Notes: generated from the sequence alone by a model not told the origin. 64,000 bases of DNA from CAZWLY01 sp964634465 (GCA_964634465.1 CAZWLY010000013.1:45697-109696), one strand, 5' to 3'; shown: positions 1 through 9,020, counted from the first letter of the stretch. Numbers and translations are program-made.

Positions 1-286
1 CCGGTGCAGGTGGTAAAAATATTTACAAAAAGATCGCTATTAGGTACTCTGTTGCCACTCTGGCGGCGCTTGGCGAGGCGGGGTCTGGAATTGCGCCTCT
101 CAAAAAGCCGCCAAAGCGACCCGGTTAGGGCGGCGATGGTCGAAACCACTCGAACCGGACGCCTCGGAAAAGATCGAAAAAGTGTAAATCCAGGCGGCCC
201 CGAAAGGCGACTCGAACCCGCCGGAACGACCGCCGCCGGTCGCGGAGCCAGTCGGCTCAGCCAGAAGACGCTACAAGGACCCTGAT
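1..286. other. No gene recognised at left edge
   Basis: This stretch before the first gene has open frames but no recognisable protein family and no convincing ribosome binding site until position 275. It may hold the promoter of the HDOD gene; I do not see a clear pair of promoter hexamers. Confidence 0.5.
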
Positions 287-1144
287 GTGATGATGACCGA
301 TCTGGTAGAAAGCAGGCGCAAGGTGCTCGACATCGAGCGCCTGCCAGCCATGCCCTACGTCGCCGTCCGCCTCTTGGACGCCTTGGCCGACGACAGAACC
401 ACGGCCGCCCAGTTGGAGGAGATCATCCAGAGCGACCAGGCCTTGGCCTCCAAGGTTCTCTCCCTGGCCAACTCCGCCTATTACGGCTTCGCCCAGAAAG
501 TGACCACCATCCAGCGGGCGGTGGTGGCCATCGGGCTGCGGGATCTCCGCCTGTTGAGCCTGGGCGCCAGTCTCTCCAGCATCTTCGATCCGTCGAAGAT
601 GGCCGCCGAGTTCGACGGCGAGGGGCTGTGGACCCACTGCCTGTCGGTCTCGCTGACCGCCCGGGAAATGGCCGTCCTGGTCGGCTATCCCCACCCGGGC
701 GAGCTGCTGGTCGCCGGCCTGCTCCACGATCTGGGCAAGTTGGTCGTCGCCGTCTACTTGAAGAAGGAAGCCGAAGTGATGAGCCGCCTCCTTCGGGAAG
801 GGCTGGCCTACAACGAAGCCGAAAAAAGGCTGGGGCTGGACCACATGACCACCGGGTACTGGTTGGCCCAGAAGTGGGGTCTGCCCCGAATGCACGTCAC
901 CGCCATTCAACAGCACCACAGCCCAAAGTCCGGCGATCCCTATTACCAGACCACCAGTCTGGTCGCCCTGTCGGATTATTTGATAAAAAAGATGGGGCTG
1001 GGCGCCGTGCACCAGGCGGACGAGTTGAACATTCCGGCCCTGTCCACCCAGGTCGGGCTAAAGCCGGGTCAGATGGCCGAGCTGAGCGAGCGGCTCAAGG
1101 AAGAGATTCCCCCGATTATCGAGGCGTGGCAGCATATCATGTGA
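287..1144 (+). CDS. HDOD domain signalling protein
   Basis: The 285-residue protein is a single HDOD domain, a degenerate relative of HD phosphohydrolases that works as a protein-interaction module in bacterial signalling and regulation. Visible marks are SLANSAYYG near residue 65, the central LLHDLGKLV stretch near 147, and a later HH pair (QQHH). The start is GTG at 287, seven bases after AAGGA at 275-279; ATG codons at 290 and 293 are also possible. It is followed after 13 bases by a GAF-kinase-receiver protein and probably shares its transcript. A second HDOD gene lies at 57.6-58.5 kb. The partner of this protein cannot be read from the sequence. Confidence 0.88.
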   Translation: MMMTDLVESRRKVLDIERLPAMPYVAVRLLDALADDRTTAAQLEEIIQSDQALASKVLSLANSAYYGFAQKVTTIQRAVVAIGLRDLRLLSLGASLSSIFDPSKMAAEFDGEGLWTHCLSVSLTAREMAVLVGYPHPGELLVAGLLHDLGKLVVAVYLKKEAEVMSRLLREGLAYNEAEKRLGLDHMTTGYWLAQKWGLPRMHVTAIQQHHSPKSGDPYYQTTSLVALSDYLIKKMGLGAVHQADELNIPALSTQVGLKPGQMAELSERLKEEIPPIIEAWQHIM

Positions 1145-1157
1145 GGCCGACCAGCCG

Positions 1158-2852
1158 ATGGCTCGCCGGGAAGAAATCGAGAAGTTGAAGCGCCAGCGCG
1201 ACACGCTGGCCGCCTCCCTGTCCGAACTCGAGAACCGGTTCGAAGGCTCCCTCAAGCTTCTGGCCGCCATCCACCGCCTGACCGAGATTCCCCTCACCGC
1301 CCTGGGTCTCCACCAGGCGGCCCAGATGGTGGTCGAGTCGATCGTCCAGGAACTCCACCAGATCGAAGCCTGCTCCATTCTGATCTACGATCCCGGCCAG
1401 GGCCGGCTGAAACTCATCGCCGCCAAGGGACCGGCCGACCTGCTGGAAGATCAGCCGGACGAGTACAACAAGGATCTGTCCTTCGCCGTGGGCGACGGCG
1501 TGGCCGGCCGGACCTTTGCCGAGGGGCGACCCTACTTCGTCGATCCCGAGGCGGACGACGCCAGGTTCCTCAAGCAAGACCCCCAGCGCCACTCTCCGGC
1601 CTCCATGGCCTGCCTGCCCCTGGCCTCCCAGAACCGGCGGCTGGGCGTGCTCAACATCTCTTTCCCCACCGCCGTTCCTTTCGATCCGCCGAGAAGGCGC
1701 GACCTGGCCTTGATCGGCGGGGTGGCGGCCAACATCCTCCAGGCCTGCGGCGCGCCGGTGGGGCTGGATTTCAGCCCGGCCGAAGAGCCCGCCGAGGCGC
1801 CGAGCGAGGAGCGGCCCACGGCCATGGGCCGGCTGTCTCCGGGCCTGATCCACGATTTCAACAATCTGCTGGCCTCGGTCCAAGGCTACGCCGAGCTGCT
1901 TCTGGTCGACGAGGACGACGACGTCCGCCGGGATTGGCTGGGCCGCATCCTCATCGCCGGGCAGAGCTGTTCCCGAATGATCCGCCGGCTGGGGATCATT
2001 CTCGGCGGCGGCCGGGAGGCGCCCCCGGGCCCGGTCGATCTGTCCGAGGTGGTCGAGGAGGCGTTGGCCCTGACCAAACCGCGCTGGAAAGACCAGGCCC
2101 AGGCCGAGGGGCAGAAGATCGAGATCGATTTCGACCGCCGCCCGGTCCGCCCGGTGTGGGGCTCGGCCGATCAACTCAAGGAACTGGTGGTTCGGTTGTT
2201 GCTCAACGCCGTGGAGGCGGTGGGCGGAAACGGCCGGGTGGCCATAAGCCTGGCTCCCGGCGACGAGGAGAGCGTGGTGCTCAAGATCAGCCGGCACCCT
2301 TCGCCGGGCGAGCGGGACCAAGGCGAAGCGCTTCCTCCGGAACTTCCCCTCGCCAGAGAGGTCATCGAACGCCACGACGGCGAACTGGTCGTCGAGGAGG
2401 GCGAGGGCGGCGCGATCCACATCCTGACCTTCCCGGCCGTCCAGGCCGAGCCGGCCGACACGCCTCCACCCGAACCGATCCGCCGGGGGCTGGCCCGATT
2501 GAGAATTCTGGTCGTCGATGACGAGCCCTCGGTGCTGGGCGTCCTGGCCGGCATGATCGAGCGCCTGGGCCACAAAGCCCTCCGGGCCAGCGGCGCCGGC
2601 CAGGGGTTGGCCTTGCTGGAGCAGAGCGAACCCGACCTGGTCTTCACCGATCTGTCCATGCCCGCCATGTCCGGTCTGGAGTTCGCCCGTCTGGTCAAGA
2701 AACGCCGGCCGGGCCTGCCGGTAATCCTGGTGACCGGCTGGCCCGGCGAGTCGGACCCGGCGGCCGAGGCCGGAATAGATTTCACCATGGCCAAACCCTT
2801 TCAACTCGAAGACGTGGCCCAGGCCATCGCCGCCGTCTCGAAGAGATCGTAA
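1158..2852 (+). CDS. GAF-histidine kinase-receiver hybrid with decayed ATP site
   Basis: A soluble 564-residue signalling protein without membrane segments. A short N-terminal coiled coil (1-30) is followed by a GAF domain (about 35-195). Next comes a histidine kinase dimerisation motif, LIHDFNNLLA, with phospho-acceptor His232. The ATPase-like domain keeps the N box (Asn350) but lacks the usual DxGxG and GxGLGL boxes. The C-terminal receiver domain (about 448-560) has DD at 454-455, phospho-acceptor Asp498 and Lys546. The receiver looks intact, so the protein may accept phosphate from another kinase. It follows the HDOD gene closely, suggesting one signalling unit. Confidence 0.85.
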   Translation: MARREEIEKLKRQRDTLAASLSELENRFEGSLKLLAAIHRLTEIPLTALGLHQAAQMVVESIVQELHQIEACSILIYDPGQGRLKLIAAKGPADLLEDQPDEYNKDLSFAVGDGVAGRTFAEGRPYFVDPEADDARFLKQDPQRHSPASMACLPLASQNRRLGVLNISFPTAVPFDPPRRRDLALIGGVAANILQACGAPVGLDFSPAEEPAEAPSEERPTAMGRLSPGLIHDFNNLLASVQGYAELLLVDEDDDVRRDWLGRILIAGQSCSRMIRRLGIILGGGREAPPGPVDLSEVVEEALALTKPRWKDQAQAEGQKIEIDFDRRPVRPVWGSADQLKELVVRLLLNAVEAVGGNGRVAISLAPGDEESVVLKISRHPSPGERDQGEALPPELPLAREVIERHDGELVVEEGEGGAIHILTFPAVQAEPADTPPPEPIRRGLARLRILVVDDEPSVLGVLAGMIERLGHKALRASGAGQGLALLEQSEPDLVFTDLSMPAMSGLEFARLVKKRRPGLPVILVTGWPGESDPAAEAGIDFTMAKPFQLEDVAQAIAAVSKRS

Positions 2853-2923
2853 GCGGCTCGCCCCCTTGCGCGGTTGACTCCGCCGCCGCCGAATGATACC
2901 CAAGATAATCGGAGCCTTGATAA

Positions 2924-3265
2924 GTGCATGAAATGTCGATAGCCCAGTCCATCCTGAACATCGTCCAGGACGAGATCGCCCGCCACGGGGCGCTTAGAGT
3001 CATCAAGGTCAACCTCCGGGTCGGCGAAATGACCGGCATCGTGCCCGAATCGCTGACCTTCTGCTGGGGGCTCGTCTCCGAGGGCGGCCCGGCCGAGGGC
3101 TCGACCCTCGAGATCGAGCGGGTGCCGCTTAAAGCTCGCTGCCGCGACTGTGACTCGGAGTTCCCGGTGAAAGGGGCGGTCTTCGAATGTCTTGGATGCG
3201 GCTCCAGCGAGATCGAGATCACTCAGGGTCGAGAGATGACCCTGACCTCCATCGAGGCGGAATAG
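2924..3265 (+). CDS. hypA: Hydrogenase nickel-insertion protein HypA
   Basis: HypA delivers nickel to the [NiFe]-hydrogenase large subunit together with HypB. The 113-residue protein begins MHEMS, whose His2 is the known nickel ligand. It carries the structural zinc site as two CxxC pairs (CRDC and CLGC), and its length is normal for the family. The start is GTG at 2924, preceded by GGAG at 2911-2914. It is the first gene of a hyp operon and hypB follows after three bases. A TTGACT hexamer at 2874-2879 may be part of the operon promoter, but no good -10 box follows at normal spacing. Confidence 0.95.
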   Translation: MHEMSIAQSILNIVQDEIARHGALRVIKVNLRVGEMTGIVPESLTFCWGLVSEGGPAEGSTLEIERVPLKARCRDCDSEFPVKGAVFECLGCGSSEIEITQGREMTLTSIEAE

Positions 3266-3268
3266 AGT

Positions 3269-3928
3269 ATGGAGATCGAAGTCGGCCGCGACATTCTGGA
3301 GGCCAACAACCGTCTGGCCGCCGGTCTGAAAAAGTCGCTCAGCGAGAAGGGGATCTTCGTCGTCAACATCATGTCCTCGCCCGGCGCGGGCAAGACGACG
3401 CTTCTGGAGGCGACCATCGGGGCTCTCAAACCGGAGCTGAAGTTGGCCGTCATCGAGGGCGACATCCAGACCAGCCGGGACGCCGATCGGATCGCCCGCC
3501 ACGGCGTTCAGGCGGTCCAGATCAACACCCAGGGCGCCTGCCACCTGGACGCCGACATGGTCGGCCAGGCGCTCGAGGCCCTCGACCTCGACGGAGTGGA
3601 TATCCTGGTCATCGAGAACGTCGGCAACCTGGTCTGCCCGGCCGAGTTCGATCTGGGCGAGGCGGCCAAGGTGACGATTCTCTCCACGCCCGAAGGTGAC
3701 GACAAACCGGCCAAGTATCCGCTGATGTTCAGGCTCTCCGACGCCCTGATCATCAACAAGATCGACCTGTTGCCCTATCTGCCGTTTTCCGTGGAGGCGG
3801 TCAGGGCCGACGTGGCGGCCATCAAGCCCGAACTCGAAATCTTTGAACTGTCGGCCTTGAACGGCCAGGGCATGGACGCCTGGCTGGACTGGCTTCGGGC
3901 CCGGGCGGCCGAGGCGAAGGGCGCTTGA
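3269..3928 (+). CDS. hypB: Hydrogenase maturation GTPase HypB
   Basis: HypB is the GTPase that drives nickel insertion into [NiFe]-hydrogenase. The 219 residues hold a Walker A loop (SSPGAGKTT), a switch region with EGD, a VENVGNLVCP-like segment (here IENVGNLVCP) and the NKID guanine-specificity motif. The N-terminal CxxCGC nickel motif and the histidine-rich stretch of some HypB proteins are absent, so this form probably does not store nickel. It lies between hypA and hypF, and its TGA stop overlaps the TTG start of hypF. Confidence 0.95.
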   Translation: MEIEVGRDILEANNRLAAGLKKSLSEKGIFVVNIMSSPGAGKTTLLEATIGALKPELKLAVIEGDIQTSRDADRIARHGVQAVQINTQGACHLDADMVGQALEALDLDGVDILVIENVGNLVCPAEFDLGEAAKVTILSTPEGDDKPAKYPLMFRLSDALIINKIDLLPYLPFSVEAVRADVAAIKPELEIFELSALNGQGMDAWLDWLRARAAEAKGA

Positions 3929-6261
3929 GGGTTCGAGCGCTTATCCAAGGCATCGTTCAGGGGGTCGGCTTCCGGCCCTTCGTCTACAACCTGGCCGGAG
4001 AGCACCGCCTGGCCGGTCAGGTGGCCAACGACGGCCGGGGCGTCATCCTGGAGCTGGAGGGAGACGAGGCGGCCGTCGAAGCCTTCTTCGCCGAGCTCAT
4101 CGCCAGAAAGCCGCCCCTGGCCCACATCGTCTGCGTCGAGCGGGAAGAGATCGAGCCACGGGGTGAGACCGAGTTCCGCATCGCTCCCAGCCGGGGCGAG
4201 GCGCGGAAAAGGACTCTGATCTCGCCCGACACCTGCGTCTGCGAGGACTGCCTGGCCGAACTGACCGACCCGGCCGACCGGCGCTTCGGCTACCCCTTCA
4301 TCAACTGCACCAACTGCGGCCCCCGTTACACCATCATCAAGGGCATCCCCTACGACCGGCCGCTGACGACCATGGCCGCCTTTACCATGTGCCCGGCCTG
4401 CCAGGCCGAATACGAAAACCCGGCCGACCGGCGCTTCCACGCCCAGCCCAACGCCTGCCCGGCCTGCGGCCCCCAAGTCCGCCTGACCGACCCGGCAGGA
4501 AACGCCGTCGAGACCGCCGAGCCCATCGCCGCCGCGGCCGAAGCCCTGGCCGAAGGCAAGATCGTGGCCGTCAAGGGCCTGGGCGGCTTCCACCTGGCCG
4601 TGGACGCGGCCAGCGAGACGGCGGTCGACAGGCTGCGCCGGAAGAAACACCGCGAGGAGAAGCCGCTGGCGGTCATGGTCGGAGACCTGGACGCCGCGCG
4701 GCGGCTGGTGGTCTTGAGCCGGCCCGACGAGGAGCTTCTCGTCTCCAGCGTCCGGCCGATCGTCCTGGCCCCCAAAAGGCCGGGCCACGGTCTGGCCGAG
4801 GCCGTCTCGCCCGGCGGCAAGTACTTCGGGGTGATGCTGCCCTACACCCCGCTCCATTTCCTGTTGCTTGCGGCCTTCACCCGGCGGCGGGCGGGCGGAG
4901 CGCTGGTCATGACCTCGGGCAACATCTCCGAGGAGCCGATGGCCATCACCGACGAGGACGCCTTGAGCCGCCTGGGCCCCATCGCCGACCTGTTCCTGCT
5001 CCACGACCGGGACATCTTCGCCCGGGCCGACGACTCGGTGGCGATGAGCGTCCTCGGCCTGCCCCGGGTCATCCGCCGGGCCAGGGGGTATGTACCCCGG
5101 CCGGTCTTTCTGGACCGCGACGGGCCGAGCGTCCTGGCCGTCGGTCCGGAGCTCAAGAACACCGTCTGTCTGACCCGCGACAACGAGGCCTTCATCTCCG
5201 GCCACATCGGCGACCTGGAGAACCTGGAGACGTTGAAGGCTTTCGAGGCGACCATCGACCACCTCGAGTCGATCCTGGAGATCGAGCCCGAGGCCGTCGC
5301 CCTCGATCTCCACCCCGACTACCTCTCCACCCAATACGCCGAGAAGATCGAGGGCCCGCCGCTGATCCGGGTCCAGCACCACGCCGCCCATATCCTCTCG
5401 GCCGCGGCCGAGTTGGGCCTCGATTTGGACAAAGGAGCGGTGGTCGGCCTGGCGTTGGACGGCACCGGCTACGGCCCCTCGGTCGACGGCGGCGGGACCA
5501 TCTGGGGAGGCGAAATCCTGGCCGTGAACAAGACCGGCTTCACCCGGCTGGGCCATCTGTCGCCCTTCCGGCTGCCCGGCGGGAGTCAGGCGATCAAGGA
5601 GCCCTGGCGGACCGGACTGGGCCTGTTGCATCTGGCCTTCGGCGAGGAGTGGCCCGAGCACCTGGTCGGCTTCACCCGCCGGGCCGAGGGCCGGATAGAG
5701 CTCCTGGGCCAGATGATGGATCGAGGCGTCGGCTCGCCGCTGACCTCCTCGGTCGGACGACTGTTCGACGGTCTGGCCGCACTTTGCGGCCTCAAGGATC
5801 GGGCGGCCTACGAGGGCCAAGCGGCCATCGAGCTGGAGGCGGCCCTTGATCCGGCCGAGCAAGGGGCGTATTCTGTGGAGATCGTCACCCAAGAAGACGG
5901 GTTCGTCCTCGATCCGCGGCCGCTGATCCACCGGGCCGCGGCCGAAGCGGGCCGAGGCGCGCCGGCCGGAGTGATCAGCGCCCGGTTCCACCGGGGACTG
6001 TCCAGGGCTCTGGCCGAGGCGGCGCAGCGGGCCGCGGCCGAGGCGGGGACCAAGACGGTGGTTCTGTCCGGCGGCTGCTTCATGAACGCCTGGCTGTTGA
6101 CCGATCTGGTCGGGCGGCTCGAAGTGAGAGGGCTGGAGGCGGCCGTCCACCGGGATGTGCCGACCAACGACGGGGGCGTGAGTCTGGGGCAGGCCCTGGC
6201 GGCCCGGCTGGCCCTCGAAGCGGGCGATCTGGAGATGTGGACCCGACCCAAGGACCTGTAA
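3925..6261 (+). CDS. hypF: Carbamoyltransferase HypF
   Basis: HypF makes the thiocarbamate on HypE that becomes the cyanide ligands of the [NiFe] site. The 778 residues show the full order: N-terminal acylphosphatase domain (GIVQGVGFRPFVYN), paired CxxC zinc fingers (CEDC, CTNC, CPAC, CPAC), a YrdC-like domain (VKGLGGFHL), and a C-terminal Kae1-like carbamoyltransferase domain with HHAAHI and SGGCFMN. It starts with TTG at 3925 inside the sequence TTGA, which overlaps the hypB stop and implies translational coupling. Its partner HypE is not encoded in this window. Confidence 0.96.
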   Translation: MRVRALIQGIVQGVGFRPFVYNLAGEHRLAGQVANDGRGVILELEGDEAAVEAFFAELIARKPPLAHIVCVEREEIEPRGETEFRIAPSRGEARKRTLISPDTCVCEDCLAELTDPADRRFGYPFINCTNCGPRYTIIKGIPYDRPLTTMAAFTMCPACQAEYENPADRRFHAQPNACPACGPQVRLTDPAGNAVETAEPIAAAAEALAEGKIVAVKGLGGFHLAVDAASETAVDRLRRKKHREEKPLAVMVGDLDAARRLVVLSRPDEELLVSSVRPIVLAPKRPGHGLAEAVSPGGKYFGVMLPYTPLHFLLLAAFTRRRAGGALVMTSGNISEEPMAITDEDALSRLGPIADLFLLHDRDIFARADDSVAMSVLGLPRVIRRARGYVPRPVFLDRDGPSVLAVGPELKNTVCLTRDNEAFISGHIGDLENLETLKAFEATIDHLESILEIEPEAVALDLHPDYLSTQYAEKIEGPPLIRVQHHAAHILSAAAELGLDLDKGAVVGLALDGTGYGPSVDGGGTIWGGEILAVNKTGFTRLGHLSPFRLPGGSQAIKEPWRTGLGLLHLAFGEEWPEHLVGFTRRAEGRIELLGQMMDRGVGSPLTSSVGRLFDGLAALCGLKDRAAYEGQAAIELEAALDPAEQGAYSVEIVTQEDGFVLDPRPLIHRAAAEAGRGAPAGVISARFHRGLSRALAEAAQRAAAEAGTKTVVLSGGCFMNAWLLTDLVGRLEVRGLEAAVHRDVPTNDGGVSLGQALAARLALEAGDLEMWTRPKDL

Positions 6262-6279
6262 ACTCAAGGAGCTAGTGGT

Positions 6280-6519
6280 ATGTGCCTGGCGGTCCCGATG
6301 GAGATTCTGTCCATTGACGGCGAGATGGCCGTCGTCGATCAGGCGGGGGTCAAGAAGACGGTCAGCCTGATGGTCTGCGACGAGCCGCCCCAGGTGGGCG
6401 ATTTCGTCATCGTCCACGCCGGCTTCGCCATCCGGCGCATCGACCCCGAGGCGGCCGAGGAGTCGATGGAGTATCTGCGCCAAATCGCCGCCGCGGCCGA
6501 GGCGGAGGGTGAACTTTGA
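6280..6519 (+). CDS. hypC: Hydrogenase assembly chaperone HypC
   Basis: HypC works with HypD to assemble the Fe(CN)2CO group and carries it to the hydrogenase precursor. The 79-residue protein begins MCLAVPM, whose Cys2 is the conserved iron-binding residue. AAGGAG upstream of the ATG is a good ribosome binding site. It follows hypF after 18 bases and overlaps the hypD start by the TTGA arrangement. Confidence 0.95.
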   Translation: MCLAVPMEILSIDGEMAVVDQAGVKKTVSLMVCDEPPQVGDFVIVHAGFAIRRIDPEAAEESMEYLRQIAAAAEAEGEL

Positions 6520-7601
6520 AACACATCGACGAGTACCGCGACCCGGTCCTGGCCAGGGAGCTCATCGCGGCCATCGGCCGGACCTCCAAAACACCGGCCC
6601 GGTTCATGGAGGTCTGCGGCACCCACACCATGGCCATCTTCAAGTTCGGCATCCGCGACGTTCTGCCCGAGCACATCGACCTCATCTCCGGCCCCGGCTG
6701 TCCGGTCTGCGTCACCTCCACCGAGGAGATCGATCGGGCGGTCAAGCTGGCAGGGATGCCGGGGGTGATCGTGGCCACCTTCGGCGACATGATCCGGGTT
6801 CCCGGCTCCCGGATGAGCCTGGCCGAAGCCCAGGCCCAGGGCGGTCGGGTGGAGGTGGTCTACTCCACCTTCGAAGCCCTGGAGCTGGCCCGCCGCAACC
6901 CGACCGACCAGGTCGTCTTCCTGGGAATAGGCTTCGAGACCACCGCCCCGACCGTGGCCGCCTCGGCGGTGACGGCCAAGAAGGAAGGGTTGAAAAACTT
7001 CTCGATCCTCTCCTGTCACAAGACCCTGCCGCCGGCCCTGGCCGCGCTCCTCGCCGGCGACGAACTCAACGTAAACGGCTTCCTCATGCCGGGGCACGTG
7101 ACGACCATCATCGGGGCCGAGTCGTATCGGGCCGCGGCCGAGGCCTATAAAAAGCCGATGGTCGTCTGCGGCTTCGAGCCGCTGGACATCCTGCAGTCCA
7201 TCGCCATGCTCATCGAGGACGTCGAGGCCGGCCGCTACGACGTCCACATCCAGTACGGCCGGGGGGCGACCTGGGAGGGCAACCTCCCGGCTCAGCAGGT
7301 CATGGCCCGGGTCTTCGAACCCTGCGACGCCGCCTGGCGCGGCCTAGGCGTGATTCCGGGCAGCGGGCTGGCCTTCAAAAGCGACTTCGCCGAGTTCGAC
7401 GCCGCCAGGCGGTTCGACTTGAGCGTCCCCCCGGCTAAGGATCACCCCGGCTGTCGCTGCGGCCAGGTGCTCAGGGGCGCCCTTCGACCGACCGAGTGCT
7501 CGCTTTTCAGGAAGGTCTGCCACCCCCAAAACCCGCTCGGGCCGTGCATGGTCTCGGCCGAGGGCACCTGCGCGGCCTACTTCAAGTACCACCGGGACTG
7601 A
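6516..7601 (+). CDS. hypD: Hydrogenase iron-site assembly protein HypD
   Basis: HypD is the iron-sulfur scaffold on which the Fe(CN)2CO group is built. The 361 residues contain CGTHTM near the start, GPGCPVCVT, and a C-terminal run of cysteines (CRCG, C, C, PLGPCMVS, C) that holds the [4Fe-4S] cluster. The start is TTG at 6516, overlapping the hypC stop, the same TTGA coupling seen for hypF. In most genomes hypE follows hypD; here the next gene is an unrelated Fic gene with its own promoter. Confidence 0.96.
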   Translation: MKHIDEYRDPVLARELIAAIGRTSKTPARFMEVCGTHTMAIFKFGIRDVLPEHIDLISGPGCPVCVTSTEEIDRAVKLAGMPGVIVATFGDMIRVPGSRMSLAEAQAQGGRVEVVYSTFEALELARRNPTDQVVFLGIGFETTAPTVAASAVTAKKEGLKNFSILSCHKTLPPALAALLAGDELNVNGFLMPGHVTTIIGAESYRAAAEAYKKPMVVCGFEPLDILQSIAMLIEDVEAGRYDVHIQYGRGATWEGNLPAQQVMARVFEPCDAAWRGLGVIPGSGLAFKSDFAEFDAARRFDLSVPPAKDHPGCRCGQVLRGALRPTECSLFRKVCHPQNPLGPCMVSAEGTCAAYFKYHRD

Positions 7602-7641
7602 CCGGCGGACGCAAGCCCGGACATTTCGACGGACATTTTGC

Positions 7642-7670
7642 TTGACAAGATGGCCGTTGCAATGTCTAAT
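7642..7670 (+). promoter_or_regulatory. Probable sigma70 promoter of the Fic gene
   Basis: TTGACA at 7642-7647 and TCTAAT at 7665-7670 are separated by exactly 17 bases. The local sequence is AT-rich compared with its surroundings. A start near 7677 would give a leader of about 40 bases before the ATG at 7716. It also shows that in-frame codons upstream of 7677 cannot be the Fic start. Confidence 0.75.
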
Positions 7671-7715
7671 TATATTGTTATTAAGGCAAGTAATGGAAAT
7701 TTTCCTGCGGATAAA

Positions 7716-8951
7716 ATGGCAGACAAACAGATGGACAAAAACAGGACCCTCAAGGTCGAAACGACCGGCAGGCCGTTCTATTTCAGCCGGTTGTATGAAC
7801 CCGACGCCGAAATCGGCACCCACCTGTTTGAGCTGTGGTCGTTCGCAAAGCACCTCGCCGAGTTGCCGTTGACACCTCCCTTGTTCGGCGGTCTCAAAGA
7901 CGAACTGATCCGTCGCTCCATCCACGGCACCGCCGCCATCGAAGGGAATCCGTTTTCGGAAGATGAAGTTGGAGAAGTACTGATTCGTGCCGAGGAGGGA
8001 AACGAACCCAACCGGTCAGAGAAAGAAATCTGGAACTTGAAAGCGGCATACCTGACCATGGAGGAAAACTGCCGCGATCGCCCGCCAACAATCATAAACA
8101 TCACTGAATCGCTCATCCGAAGCATCCATCGGGTGGTGGTCGCCGGGGTGGACGAAGGTTACAACATCCCCGGCTACTACCGCAATCACTCCATCGAAGT
8201 GGGCGACAAAGGGCACGGCGGGATATACCGGCCTCCAAAGGCGCTGGCGGACGTCAAGAAGCTGATGGCCGAATTCACGGTCTGGATAAACAGCCAGGAG
8301 GTAGCCGGGTTGGGTCCTTACCTGCGCGCCGCCTTGGCCCACTACCATCTTGTCCTCATCCACCCCTTCAGCGACGGCAATGGACGGGTGGCCCGCTTGA
8401 TCGAAGCCTATATTTTAATGGCCGGCGGCGTGCCTTTCCTGCCCTACGAGCTTTCAAATTGGTATTACCGCCACCTGGATGATTATTTCAGGGCCATTGC
8501 GGAGACTCAAAAGGATAAACGTCATCGGGTGACCGGGTTTGTCAAATTCGCCCTCCAGGGCATGGCCGAGTCGGCGAAATTGATTTGGGACAGAGTCAGA
8601 TCGTTCCTCTGGCTGGCGGTCTGGAGAGACTACCTGGCCGCCTTGCGTGACAGCCGGGCCATTACCCAGCGGCAGTACGACCTGCTGCGTATTCTGACCG
8701 AAACCGATCGGGACAAGGCCCTGGTAACCGAGACGTTGTTCACCGACTACCTCTTCGCCCCACTCTACCGAAAGGTCTCCAGACGGACAGCCAGGCGGGA
8801 TTTGGTCAAACTGGCCCAACGCGGTCTCCTTCGCCAAGATGAAGAAGGCAGGTTCAAAATCAACGACGACCACCTCAATTGGGCAAAAGTCGGCCGCATT
8901 CCCGGCGGCGCCTCGGAACCAGACCAGCCGGTCCTTTTTCCGGACTTGTGA
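7716..8951 (+). CDS. Fic family AMP-transferase-like protein
   Basis: Fic proteins usually transfer AMP to a hydroxyl side chain of a target protein. The active motif HPFSDGNGRVAR is complete (His216 from the chosen start). An N-terminal inhibitory motif TAAIEGN near Glu76 marks a self-inhibited Fic with its inhibitory helix in the same chain. A Fic_N region lies before the core, and the C-terminal third looks like a winged-helix domain (RRTARRDLVKLAQRGLL). The open frame runs back to 7638, but a promoter sits inside that part, so ATG at 7716 is preferred; 7731 is possible. The gene looks lower in GC than the hyp genes and stands alone, which suggests transfer. The target is unknown. Confidence 0.88.
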   Translation: MADKQMDKNRTLKVETTGRPFYFSRLYEPDAEIGTHLFELWSFAKHLAELPLTPPLFGGLKDELIRRSIHGTAAIEGNPFSEDEVGEVLIRAEEGNEPNRSEKEIWNLKAAYLTMEENCRDRPPTIINITESLIRSIHRVVVAGVDEGYNIPGYYRNHSIEVGDKGHGGIYRPPKALADVKKLMAEFTVWINSQEVAGLGPYLRAALAHYHLVLIHPFSDGNGRVARLIEAYILMAGGVPFLPYELSNWYYRHLDDYFRAIAETQKDKRHRVTGFVKFALQGMAESAKLIWDRVRSFLWLAVWRDYLAALRDSRAITQRQYDLLRILTETDRDKALVTETLFTDYLFAPLYRKVSRRTARRDLVKLAQRGLLRQDEEGRFKINDDHLNWAKVGRIPGGASEPDQPVLFPDL

Positions 8952-8984
8952 GCCGGCCGAACCGCCCCGCACCTCCCTCCGGCC

Positions 8985-9014
8985 TTGTCTTTTCCATTCC
9001 GCTCCGGCTATAAC
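8985..9014 (+). promoter_or_regulatory. Probable leaderless promoter of the fpg-like gene
   Basis: TTGTCT at 8985-8990 and TATAAC at 9009-9014 are 18 bases apart. Only six bases separate the -10 box from the ATG at 9021, so transcription would begin at or next to the start codon. No Shine-Dalgarno sequence is visible. Both facts support a leaderless message. Confidence 0.55.
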
Positions 9015-9020
9015 ACCCCC

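Noticed and set aside
4..285. Open frame at the left edge
   Set aside because: Mixed composition without motifs; it ends beside the ribosome site of the HDOD gene.
1137..2903. A 588-codon minus-strand frame over the kinase gene
   Set aside because: No recognisable domain, and the plus strand carries clear GAF, kinase and receiver motifs.
3775..6483. A 902-codon open frame antisense to hypF
   Set aside because: High GC leaves few stop codons; the frame has no family motifs, while the plus strand encodes a complete HypF.
7638..7715. Longer N-terminus of the Fic protein
   Set aside because: A well-spaced promoter (7642-7670) lies inside this part, so it would not be transcribed from the gene's own promoter.
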